From contig NZ_KB904327.1 in assembly GCF_000379965.1 (NCBI RefSeq), positions 1 through 64,000 of the forward strand: a DNA stretch of 64,000 bases. Reading direction: 5' to 3'. The stretch comes from Hoylesella nanceiensis DSM 19126 = JCM 15639. Lineage in GTDB: Bacteria > Bacteroidota > Bacteroidia > Bacteroidales > Bacteroidaceae. Shown here piece after piece: positions 18,384 through 26,919 of this stretch (positions are counted from its first letter, which is position 1; every line of letters starts with the position of its first letter). The notes beneath the pieces were generated by a model. That model had not been told where the DNA came from, ran no database searches, and worked only from the letters and a program-made list of their open reading frames with translations. The translations under genes and the position numbers were made by a program.

Positions 18384-18415
18384 CATTGATACAAATAAAG
18401 ATAAGTAAGAAAAAG

Positions 18416-19915
18416 ATGAAAATTCATTGTTTTAAAATACAGTATTTATTCTTTGCTTTAGCTCTATTTACAGCGTTTTCATGTGGAAATAGCAAAGAAA
18501 AAGAACTCGACCGACTTGTTGTTAGCTTAGCTTCAGAAGATAAAGAGATTGACTCTAAAGACTGGCAAGAAATTGTTTCATTTATTAATTCAGACAAAAG
18601 AGCATTTAAAGACTTTTGTAATTCGAACGGAGATGTTGATGAGGCGAAGCTTAAAAGCTATATTGTTGACTTAATGAATGGCCGTCGTCCCTCTGTGGAA
18701 GTAAGCTTTGTGGGTGTTGGAAAAGAGCAAAATGTGAAGGTAAACTTCTACTTAGAACGCTCAGGAAGTATGATTCCATACGATGATGTGAATGGAAATG
18801 GTAACTTTAAAGCAGCTATTGTGCAGTTATTAAACAACCTTCCAGGCGACGTAAACAATAATAAAATATACGTAGTTAATAGCACTATCAACGAATATCC
18901 AGAGGGATTTTCTAAGTTTTTGACTGATACCAATATCTTTGAAGCCACTAAGAACATTGGAGATCCAAGTTATACCAACTTTAGTGAGATCTTTAAAACA
19001 TTGTTGAACAACACAAAAAACAATGAATTAAGTATTCTTGTGTCGGATATGATTTACTCAACTAAAGAGATGTCTGTAGTGAATCCCGAGAAAATCTTTA
19101 ATGAAATAAAAGGTATGACCCATGCCGTTTTCAATAATATCGTTAAAACAAAATCGATGCTTATATTGAAGATGCAAGGCTCTTACAATGGTTCTTACTA
19201 CACATATAACTCTCCAAATAAAGGAATAGCATATCAAGGCGACCGTCCATACTATATTGTTATAGTAGGAGATAACGTTCTTCTTGCAAGAATTTCAAAG
19301 GATAAGAATTATAGTTCGTTTAGAGATTTTGCTAACTTACCAGGTTTTCAAGAACAATATCTGTTTGAAACATCAGGCATTTATCGTCCTTACTACTCAT
19401 TTTTGTTAAGTAATAGCTTAATAAAAGGCCGTTTCCGTCCTGAACATAATCAAACAAATAGCATTACAAACATTGAAGATTTAGAGGTAGATAAAGAGAG
19501 TGGGGATCTTGATTTGGTGTTGGCTGTAGATCTAAATAATATGTTTATCGATAAAAACTATCTTGTTAATCCTCGCAATTATGAGGTTATTGCAGACGAT
19601 GCAATACAGATTAAGGCCATAAAACCAATAACTGACAGTGATAGAATGCCTGCTGAAAAGAAATACTTATCTACTGCAACGCATCTATTTGTATTGTCTG
19701 CAAAGGAAATATCACACGAACAAGAAGTAAAAATACGACTTATTAATAACTTCCCACAATGGGTTTATGCTTCATCTACAGACGATGACACTCAACCAAA
19801 CAGCACAACTACATTTGCGTTGAAATACTTGTTGCAGGGAATATACGACTCTTATAAAAAGAATTCGGCTGGAGTCCCTTATTACTTCGAATTAAATATG
19901 AACTTAAGAAAATAA
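18416..19915 (+). CDS. vWA-like lipoprotein, first gene of the two-nucleotidase cluster
   Basis: A 499-residue lipoprotein. The signal ends in LFTAFSCGNS, with the lipidated Cys at residue 23. From residue 105 on it looks like a von Willebrand A domain. The first metal-site motif appears as LERSGSM (Glu114-Ser116-Ser118 where most family members have DxSxS). A threonine motif is seen as GDPSYTNFSEIFKTLL, and the Asp motif as SILVSDMIYS. A second half (about 250-499) has beta segments such as YYIVIVGDNVLLARI. vWA domains bind partner proteins through a metal. The Glu replacement may alter that. It is 12 bases from the next gene. The start at 18416 was chosen because the promoter lies within the upstream extension. 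No close named family is recognised. Confidence 0.8.
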   Translation: MKIHCFKIQYLFFALALFTAFSCGNSKEKELDRLVVSLASEDKEIDSKDWQEIVSFINSDKRAFKDFCNSNGDVDEAKLKSYIVDLMNGRRPSVEVSFVGVGKEQNVKVNFYLERSGSMIPYDDVNGNGNFKAAIVQLLNNLPGDVNNNKIYVVNSTINEYPEGFSKFLTDTNIFEATKNIGDPSYTNFSEIFKTLLNNTKNNELSILVSDMIYSTKEMSVVNPEKIFNEIKGMTHAVFNNIVKTKSMLILKMQGSYNGSYYTYNSPNKGIAYQGDRPYYIVIVGDNVLLARISKDKNYSSFRDFANLPGFQEQYLFETSGIYRPYYSFLLSNSLIKGRFRPEHNQTNSITNIEDLEVDKESGDLDLVLAVDLNNMFIDKNYLVNPRNYEVIADDAIQIKAIKPITDSDRMPAEKKYLSTATHLFVLSAKEISHEQEVKIRLINNFPQWVYASSTDDDTQPNSTTTFALKYLLQGIYDSYKKNSAGVPYYFELNMNLRK

Positions 19916-19927
19916 CAATATAATTAA

Positions 19928-20371
19928 ATGAAGAATTTAATACTGCTAGTGTTTGGTATTGTAATAACACTTATTTTGGTGCTTTTCTCATCACATATCT
20001 ATGAGGTTTTGTACTATGAACGTGCTTTCTCTGATGCAATGTATAATGGAAACGTCTATTTTATGATTGCTTTATTTAGCTCAATTATACTTTGGGTGAT
20101 GGCAGTTGTTTACTATTACATTATCAATTCGGTTCGTTTCAGTCGTTGGTATCATTGGTTAGTGATGTTGTTGGGTGCTTCTTGCTTAGCAACAACAGTG
20201 AACTACTATTATGCAAAGAGCATCTTTACAGCTGATAAGCTAGATTTCTCACTTCAGTTATTTAACTTCTCTGTTGTTGAAACCATATTAAATATGGTGC
20301 TATTTATTGTTGTTTCATTCTCAATTCGTTGGTGGTCGTCTAATTGTAGACATACTCCTATTCCAGAATAA
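19928..20371 (+). CDS. Four-helix membrane protein of the cluster
   Basis: A 147-residue protein with four hydrophobic segments: about 3-24, 45-68, 78-95 and 115-133. Short loops and a basic patch (RFSRWYH) lie between helices 2 and 3. No catalytic or transport motif is seen. It lies 12 bases after the lipoprotein gene and 4 bases before the tubulin-like gene. This tight spacing suggests co-translation and a role as membrane anchor or channel part for the complex (inference). Confidence 0.75.
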   Translation: MKNLILLVFGIVITLILVLFSSHIYEVLYYERAFSDAMYNGNVYFMIALFSSIILWVMAVVYYYIINSVRFSRWYHWLVMLLGASCLATTVNYYYAKSIFTADKLDFSLQLFNFSVVETILNMVLFIVVSFSIRWWSSNCRHTPIPE

Positions 20372-20375
20372 TATT

Positions 20376-21920
20376 ATGCGTTTGTTTCTATTTCTAGTTG
20401 GTGGGACTGGATCAAGAGTGTTACGTCCCCTTATAATGCAGTTTGCTGCAGGTGTTAGACCACTTGATAACAATGGTAAAGAAATACCTTTAGAGGTTGT
20501 ACCCATTATTATCGACCCTCATAAAGCAAATGAAGACCTTAAAAGAACAGATAGTTTATTGCGTTCTTATAAGTCTATCAGAAGATCGATATATGGTGAA
20601 AACGTAGAAGTTGGAAATGGATTCTTTTCAACAAAGATCTCAACTTTGGCAGATATCATACCCAATGGTTCTACACTTAGTGACACCTTCTTGCTCAATT
20701 TGGGAGCAGTTGAATCTACAAAGTTCAAAGATTTTATTGCTTATAACACGTTGGATACTGCTAATCAGGCCTTATGTTCAATGATGTTCTCCGACTATCA
20801 GCTCGAAACAAAAATGGATATAGGTTTCGTTGGTAGTCCTAATATCGGTAGTGTAGCACTTAATCAGCTTAAAGATAGCGAAGAATTCAGACAATTTGCT
20901 AACGTATTCCAAAGCAATGATCGTATCTTTGTGGTGAGTTCTATATTCGGTGGAACAGGTGCAGCAGGCTATCCTGTGATCGTAAAGAATATAAGAAACG
21001 CTGCAAATAACAGCAACTTGAGTAATAGAGGCAGTTTAAGAGATGCCAAAATAGGTGCATTAACGGTGCTACCTTACTTCAATATACAACAAGATGAGAA
21101 TAGTCCTATCTCACGAGCAGACTTCATTTCGAAAACAAAGTCGGCATTATTCTATTATCACGACAATCTAACAGGATTGAAACAAAATGGAGTTGACTTG
21201 CCACTTTCAAAGGTAAACGCTTGTTATTACTTAGGAGATGAAGTGCCAAGTAATCCTTATTACAACGATCCTGGAGACAACGGACAACGCAATGACGCTC
21301 ATATTGTCGAGTTTGTTGGTGCCCTTTCGGTGCTAGACTTCTTGCAAATAGCTGACGAAGACCTATTAACTATGGAAGGAAACGCCCGCAATCCTATTTA
21401 TAAAGAATATGGTTTGTCGTTTGATAAGCAAACAATTTCATTGAAAGATCTTGGCTTATCGAGTCGTGCATTGGTGAATAAGCAGCTAATTAAATTCCAT
21501 TTGGCTTACATGTACTTAACACATCAATTGAAAGAGGATATCGGTCGTGGTTATACTCAAGATGAACCAGCTATTGGAAAGAGCTTTTTATCAACCACAT
21601 TCTATACTACTTTAATGGCAGATTTCTTCGTTTCATATCGTCAATGGCTAAAAGAATTGACAGGAAACCAAAGAAGTTTCGTTCCATTTAACCTCGCAAC
21701 AGATAAGTTAAGCGATGTAGTTACAGACATTTCACCTAAAACAGGATTGTTTAAGTCGGCAATTAACTATAAAAATGTATTGTCTTCATTAAACAAAGAG
21801 AGCTTACAATCAGTAAAGAACGGTTCTTTAAAAGAGCAAACACCAAGCTATAAGCTATTCACTCTCTTAAATATTGCATTAGATAAGTTGGTGGATGAGA
21901 AATACGAAGCAATCGTTTAA
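20376..21920 (+). CDS. Tubulin/FtsZ-superfamily GTPase-like protein
   Basis: A 514-residue protein. The start at 20376 (ATG, MRLFLFLVGGTGSRVL) is preferred because the upstream frame overlaps the previous gene and adds no motif. Two glycine-rich loops fit the tubulin fold: VGGTGSRVL at residues 8-16 (T1 position) and SSIFGGTGAAGYP with G192-G195 (T4 position, GGGTGTG in FtsZ). Further segments such as VVPIIIDPHKANEDL fit strand-loop pairs of the Rossmann half. This agrees with the Tubulin_2-like group rather than FtsZ or cell-division proteins. It is expected to bind GTP; polymerisation is possible but unproven. The partner is probably the ATPase encoded 30 bases downstream. Confidence 0.8.
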   Translation: MRLFLFLVGGTGSRVLRPLIMQFAAGVRPLDNNGKEIPLEVVPIIIDPHKANEDLKRTDSLLRSYKSIRRSIYGENVEVGNGFFSTKISTLADIIPNGSTLSDTFLLNLGAVESTKFKDFIAYNTLDTANQALCSMMFSDYQLETKMDIGFVGSPNIGSVALNQLKDSEEFRQFANVFQSNDRIFVVSSIFGGTGAAGYPVIVKNIRNAANNSNLSNRGSLRDAKIGALTVLPYFNIQQDENSPISRADFISKTKSALFYYHDNLTGLKQNGVDLPLSKVNACYYLGDEVPSNPYYNDPGDNGQRNDAHIVEFVGALSVLDFLQIADEDLLTMEGNARNPIYKEYGLSFDKQTISLKDLGLSSRALVNKQLIKFHLAYMYLTHQLKEDIGRGYTQDEPAIGKSFLSTTFYTTLMADFFVSYRQWLKELTGNQRSFVPFNLATDKLSDVVTDISPKTGLFKSAINYKNVLSSLNKESLQSVKNGSLKEQTPSYKLFTLLNIALDKLVDEKYEAIV

Positions 21921-21950
21921 TATTCAAGAATCAGTTAAAAAGGAAGCAAA

Positions 21951-24900
21951 GTGAGCAAAATATTATCATATAATAAAAAGACAACAGGAGAAGGTTGGAT
22001 ATCTTTACACAACCAATATGGGGCAGATGAGATCAATATGATTATCGACCCTAATGCTGGTTTGAGTCAAAAACCACGCACAGCGATACCTTCTCCATTT
22101 GCACAAATGGACCTTGTTAAGAATGCTTTCAATCGTTTAGCGATGTCAACAACATTAGAAGGAGAAGTGATGGATAAGCTTCTTGTTTCTAATGCCTTAG
22201 ATATTGCTCAGCTATTCTTTAACTTTGGTGAGATGAAAAACCAACTACGAGTGGTTGAATGGAACAAAGATAAGGCATTGTCAGACTTAAAAAACAACGT
22301 ACAACACGCCCTTTTAGGTGAAACAATATCGATGTTTTTAGAGCAAGATAAAGAGGCTTTTAACTTTGATAAGTTTGATAAACTCTACTTTTTGTTATAT
22401 GAAAACAAGGTGATTGGATCTACTTCGCCCATTACTTTGTTCATGGCTACACCCAATGCGCAGCCTGGAAAGTATCCAGTAACAGTGGAACAGAACATCA
22501 ATTTATTCGATTCTGTTCGTCACTTGCATTGTAGAGATACCCGATTTATAAAGTATCTTTATGCCATGTTCAACGCTTATCCACAGTTAAAGCAATATTG
22601 TGGGGAAGTGAATGCTTATCTTGTGAGAGTATTTGAATTGCTCTCTGCAGAAATTCGCAATGAGATTTTAACTGAAATAGGCAATCCTACATCTTTAGAC
22701 TTAGAGAATATCGAGAAAGCTAAGCTCTTCTTGCAAACCAACTATTTGGCTATTGATGGCGGAGTGCAAATCTTTGGTATTCCATTCTATGGTCTTCGAC
22801 AAGAAGATGTGTTAGATGGTATTGCTTCAAGTGACTTTGTTATTAACACAAAGAAGACACAAAATGAGCCTTTACCACTTGTTTTACAAAACAACTTGTC
22901 ATCTTATCAAAATGCACCTTATAAGTATATCACAGGCAATTGGGACGATAAACAACAGATTTCGTACACAGATTATGCGGTAGAACCATCAAAACGCACT
23001 CTACCAGGTACGTCTCATGTTTATCCTTGGCTAACAGATGACGACTTCTTCCAGCCTTCTCTTATTAAACTTGATTATACATTAAATAGAGATTGCTATT
23101 TCGATGGTAACCTATCTCTATCTACTAAGGATGTAGATGATAACGACTTCTTGCTTCCTATAAAGCCTTTGTTCTTCAAATATTTTGATGTAGAAGACCT
23201 AAAGGGTAAGATTGGCGGATTACCTAAATTTGAAATGCGTCATGAAAGAATAGGAGGTAACGAGGCTTTAACTGCAATTTTGCGTATTCCAGTGAAGAAA
23301 GAAGGAGGCTTTATCACATTAAAGCGTACCTATCTCAAAGCAATTGATAACAATTATGCTTACGACCGCAAGAATGATAAAGGCTATTTCGTGAATATTG
23401 CCTTTACTTTAAACCTCTTCCCATTCATTAAAACGGAAGGGATTAACCATTATAATGTTCAGTTAATTGATAGAGCTTTAGGCGATTTCGATAGCCATGG
23501 CATAGGCTTATCATTCTATAAAGAGACAGAAGCTGAGGCTTTAGATACTCAAAAGGTAAATGTTCGAGAAAGAAGTTATAAAAAAGAGAAGCGTGTAGGC
23601 TCTTCTTATTATAAAGTAGATGATAACTTCGATTACATACTTGTCAACTTATCAAGTAGCAACTCGTCTACACCTATCGAAGGATTAATATGCCCTAATT
23701 GGACAAGTTATATCCCTGGACACGATAGTTACACCTTTGCAGTAGACTTTGGAACAACCAACACTCATGTAGAAAGCATGCAGGCAGGTGCCTTGCCACA
23801 ACCTCTTATGTTGAATAGTGTGGCAGTTGAGAAGATGGTTGCAACCCTATACAATGGCTCAAGTATTTTATATGATGTTATTTTAAAGCAAGAATTCTTG
23901 CCAAAATGCATCGGAGAAGACTATTGTTTCCCACAAAGAACAGTGTTAAGTGAAAGCGAACGTCTTGATATTGTTAGTATAGACCATCTTGTTCCACTAG
24001 GAGATACCAATATACCGTTTATATATGAGAAAGAATCTGTGGGCTATGGCAACAACATAGTCACTGATTTAAAATGGTCGGTAGAGCTTTCTTCGAGCAA
24101 GAGAGTAAAGGCATTCCTAACCGAACTCGCTTTATTAATGCGTACAAAGGTGCTCTTAGAGCATGGCGATTTAAGCAAGATATCTCTTGTTTGGTTCTAT
24201 CCTCTCTCAATGAAGATAGGAAATGTACGTAAATTAGGAGAGATGTGGGAGTCTATTTTTGCTGAAGTCTTTGGCGTACAGGCAAATAATAGCAACCTAA
24301 TACATATGCCCGAATCGGTTGCTCCTTATTATTTCTATAAGAACTTAGGAACCTTTAGAGGCGCAGCTTCAACCGTTGCAAGTATTGATATCGGTGGAGG
24401 TTCGAGCGATATTGCCATCTTTAAAGGCACAGAGGCACAGCCATTACTTCTTTCTTCATTTAGATTTGCGGCCAATGCGCTATTTGGAGACGGTTTTTCT
24501 GATATCCCAAGAGGTAACAGAAACCCAATGGTTACAACCTATGTCAACTACTTTAAGCGTTTATTCGACGCCGATGACGATAAGTATGGAGAACTAAATG
24601 GCATATTAGACGATATTACAGAGAAGCAAAAGAGCGACGAGATCAACGCCTTCCTCTTCTCAATTATCAACAATCAGGCAGTTCTTGGAAACGACGTGTT
24701 CTCGTATAATAAACGACTTAACGAAGATGCGCATCGCAAAATCATCTTCCTTTATTTCTATTCTGCGCTTATTTATTATGTAGCTAATGTAATGAAGCAT
24801 CACAATATCGATAAACCTCGTAACGTGATGTTCAGCGGAACAGGTAGTAAAGTGTTGGATATCGTTGGTAGTCAACGTGATTTAGATATGATGACACAGG

Positions 24901-25427
24901 CTATCTTCGAACGAGTTTATAACGAAACATATACTGATAGCACCTTCTCTGTGGTGATGGAGCGTCGTGAGCCAAAGCAAATAACATGTCGTGGTGCATT
25001 GATGCAGATGAAAGATCCTACAGGAACTCAGCTCATTAATGAGCTAAACAATATCATGGACGGTTTCGATAACACCATAAAAGTGAACTATTCATTGTTA
25101 GATAAAGAGCAATTGACCTATGGTGATATGGACGACACAGCCATTCAGCAAGGTGTAATCACTAAAGTAAAAGAGTTTAACAGCTTCTTTATCGAGCTTT
25201 GCGATGCTCTTCGAGTTGTTGATAGATTCTTGGTTGATAACCAATCTTATCAAAAGTTCAAAGCAATAGTTAACAATGATCTCGATCATCATTTAGTAAC
25301 TGGCTGGAACTTCATTAATAAGAATGCCCAAGATAAGAATAAAGAAGACATAATTGAAGATACAATGTTCTTCTATCCAATTATTGGAACCATTCGAGAT
25401 AACTTGATAGAAGGATTAACCAACTAA
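21951..25427 (+). CDS. Giant actin/Hsp70-fold ATPase-like protein
   Basis: An 1158-residue protein with a GTG start at 21951 preceded by AGGA-type ribosome binding sequence (AAAGGAAGCAAA). Residues 1 to about 590 form a large domain without a family I recognise, rich in beta segments. From about 592 an actin/Hsp70 (ASKHA) nucleotide-binding fold follows. Phosphate-1 is AVDFGTTNTH with Asp599, phosphate-2 is SIDIGGGSSDIAIF with Asp813, and the adenosine motif is MFSGTGSKVLDIV with Gly963. All three are intact, so ATP binding is likely. SrfB-type proteins are a possible distant relative by size and fold, but I cannot test this. It is 30 bases after the tubulin-like gene and 14 bases before the next. 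Confidence 0.78.
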   Translation: MSKILSYNKKTTGEGWISLHNQYGADEINMIIDPNAGLSQKPRTAIPSPFAQMDLVKNAFNRLAMSTTLEGEVMDKLLVSNALDIAQLFFNFGEMKNQLRVVEWNKDKALSDLKNNVQHALLGETISMFLEQDKEAFNFDKFDKLYFLLYENKVIGSTSPITLFMATPNAQPGKYPVTVEQNINLFDSVRHLHCRDTRFIKYLYAMFNAYPQLKQYCGEVNAYLVRVFELLSAEIRNEILTEIGNPTSLDLENIEKAKLFLQTNYLAIDGGVQIFGIPFYGLRQEDVLDGIASSDFVINTKKTQNEPLPLVLQNNLSSYQNAPYKYITGNWDDKQQISYTDYAVEPSKRTLPGTSHVYPWLTDDDFFQPSLIKLDYTLNRDCYFDGNLSLSTKDVDDNDFLLPIKPLFFKYFDVEDLKGKIGGLPKFEMRHERIGGNEALTAILRIPVKKEGGFITLKRTYLKAIDNNYAYDRKNDKGYFVNIAFTLNLFPFIKTEGINHYNVQLIDRALGDFDSHGIGLSFYKETEAEALDTQKVNVRERSYKKEKRVGSSYYKVDDNFDYILVNLSSSNSSTPIEGLICPNWTSYIPGHDSYTFAVDFGTTNTHVESMQAGALPQPLMLNSVAVEKMVATLYNGSSILYDVILKQEFLPKCIGEDYCFPQRTVLSESERLDIVSIDHLVPLGDTNIPFIYEKESVGYGNNIVTDLKWSVELSSSKRVKAFLTELALLMRTKVLLEHGDLSKISLVWFYPLSMKIGNVRKLGEMWESIFAEVFGVQANNSNLIHMPESVAPYYFYKNLGTFRGAASTVASIDIGGGSSDIAIFKGTEAQPLLLSSFRFAANALFGDGFSDIPRGNRNPMVTTYVNYFKRLFDADDDKYGELNGILDDITEKQKSDEINAFLFSIINNQAVLGNDVFSYNKRLNEDAHRKIIFLYFYSALIYYVANVMKHHNIDKPRNVMFSGTGSKVLDIVGSQRDLDMMTQAIFERVYNETYTDSTFSVVMERREPKQITCRGALMQMKDPTGTQLINELNNIMDGFDNTIKVNYSLLDKEQLTYGDMDDTAIQQGVITKVKEFNSFFIELCDALRVVDRFLVDNQSYQKFKAIVNNDLDHHLVTGWNFINKNAQDKNKEDIIEDTMFFYPIIGTIRDNLIEGLTN

Positions 25428-25441
25428 GAATTAACGAGATA

Positions 25442-26002
25442 ATGTTTTCAAAAATATTCCGTTCGGAACAAGAAAATAAAGACGAAGAGAATAATTCATT
25501 GGGTTTTACAACCGAAGAATTAGTAAAGAGAATAGAGGCTTTAGAAACAAAAGTAGCGTCTTTAGAGGCTTTATTAGCTGATTATGGCGAATTAAAAAGC
25601 ACAATAGCTCAATTTCAAAAGACTCAGGGAAAGCCTGAAATCTCTGCTTCAAATAAGGAACATACGATAGCAAAAGCTCCTCAAAAAGTAAGCAAGTTAT
25701 ACCTCGATGCACCGCTTCAAGATGGTTCTTTCAGTACTTTCTCAAGCGAAGAGCATGTGGGGAAGAGCTTGTATGTATTAGAAACACAGGATTCTAAAAC
25801 AGGAACTTTCCGTGTATTAGAATCGAATGACGCTCTTGCAACATTGCTAATCAGCACTTCTCAGTTTGTAAAACCAGTGTGTAAGCTGATAGATTCGAAG
25901 GTAAGAATGCCTCAACGAATAGTAACTGTTGAAGAAGGACAAGCCATTTTTGTTGATGGCGTGTGGAAAACAACTCAAAAAGCAGTTGTAAGATTAGAGT
26001 AG
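25442..26002 (+). CDS. Coiled-coil protein of the cluster
   Basis: A 186-residue soluble protein with no signal peptide. Residues about 22-60 form a strong coiled coil (ELVKRIEALETKVASLEALLADY). After a linker, residues 85-186 form a beta-rich domain (KLYLDAPLQDGSF, YVLETQDSKTGTFRVLES, GQAIFVDGVWKTTQKAVVRLE). It is probably an oligomerising adaptor for the neighbouring nucleotidases (inference). It begins 14 bases after the ATPase gene and ends 27 bases before the zinc-ribbon gene. No named family is recognised. Confidence 0.72.
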   Translation: MFSKIFRSEQENKDEENNSLGFTTEELVKRIEALETKVASLEALLADYGELKSTIAQFQKTQGKPEISASNKEHTIAKAPQKVSKLYLDAPLQDGSFSTFSSEEHVGKSLYVLETQDSKTGTFRVLESNDALATLLISTSQFVKPVCKLIDSKVRMPQRIVTVEEGQAIFVDGVWKTTQKAVVRLE

Positions 26003-26029
26003 TAGCTCGATAAAAGATAGATGTGTTAG

Positions 26030-26863
26030 ATGGAAATAGAAGTAAAATGTCCTAAATGTAGATTCCGATTTGATACAGAAGTACATCGTGGAGCAACAGA
26101 AATAACAACAGCTTGTCCTCGATGCGGATTTCCTTTTAGTCATGTTCTCGATGAGGATGTGATACAAGAAGCACTTGCTCAGCCCGAAGAGGTAAAGGAA
26201 CCCGTTTTGAATGATGTATCCACTGAAAATCAAGAATATACAAAAGAGGAAGTAAAAGCAGTGCAAAAGCATGATGAAAGCAATGCTATTGCACCTCAAA
26301 AGCAATCAGTTTACACTCCAAAAGCACCTCAATTACGACCCAATAGAATTGAACGTTTACCCAAGAACTATGTCACTCGTCCTTTGAATGATAATGAAGG
26401 CAAAGGAAAAGTGATTGGTGTTGTGGCTTTTGTAATCGTTTTAGTGCTTGGTTGTTTATATCTTTTTAAAGGCTTTTTATTTGGAGAAAATAACAATCAG
26501 TTTACAGAAGCATCGAAATATGTAAACGATTTGCAATACGATTCACTCAAAGTTGTGAAAGACAACGCATTTTCTTCGGCTGCCGACACAGTGGGATTTA
26601 ATGGCATAAAGCCCCAAAAGCCACCCGCTTGGATTCAAGGAATATGGCGAGCTACAACCGATTATGGAGTGATTACCTTAAAAATCAAAGGCAACACCAT
26701 CATCGAAAGCATCGAAGATCTAAGTTCTGAAGGTACATTCTTTTATAATGATGGTGTTTTGTATTGCACTTTCCCCGAGAAAACAAAGATGCGTTATTAT
26801 CTCGATACAGATAATTTAGTTATTCAACTCGATAAACTCAATGCATTCACAAAGAAGAGATAG
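26030..26863 (+). CDS. Zinc-ribbon protein with one membrane helix
   Basis: A 277-residue protein. The N-terminal zinc ribbon has two CPxC pairs, VKCPKCRFRF and TTACPRCGFPF (residues 6-34), of the MJ0042/zinc-ribbon type. A charged linker (40-125) follows, then one membrane segment (about 127-150, VIGVVAFVIVLVLGCLYLF) and a C-terminal beta domain outside the cytoplasm (about 195-277, GIWRATTDYGVITLKIKGN). The topology predicts the zinc ribbon in the cytoplasm and the C-terminal domain in the periplasm, bridging the cytoplasmic nucleotidases and the envelope lipoprotein (inference). It is the last gene of the unusual set. Confidence 0.78.
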   Translation: MEIEVKCPKCRFRFDTEVHRGATEITTACPRCGFPFSHVLDEDVIQEALAQPEEVKEPVLNDVSTENQEYTKEEVKAVQKHDESNAIAPQKQSVYTPKAPQLRPNRIERLPKNYVTRPLNDNEGKGKVIGVVAFVIVLVLGCLYLFKGFLFGENNNQFTEASKYVNDLQYDSLKVVKDNAFSSAADTVGFNGIKPQKPPAWIQGIWRATTDYGVITLKIKGNTIIESIEDLSSEGTFFYNDGVLYCTFPEKTKMRYYLDTDNLVIQLDKLNAFTKKR

Positions 26864-26919
26864 GCCGTATTAGAACTTCTTTTAAGACGCAAAGCATTGA
26901 TGTTTTCTTTTGAAAAGAT

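Noticed and set aside
18365-18415. Longer N-terminus for the vWA-like lipoprotein
   Set aside because: The extension contains the -7 promoter element and would put a second stretch before the signal peptide.
20307-20375. Upstream extension of the tubulin-like gene
   Set aside because: It overlaps the preceding membrane-protein gene, and the ATG at 20376 places the glycine-rich loop at residue 8, as expected for the fold.
18416-26863. Possibility that this cluster is a prophage or plasmid segregation system
   Set aside because: No capsid, integrase, terminase or DNA-binding centromere protein is present, base composition looks like the neighbours, and housekeeping genes follow in the same operon.
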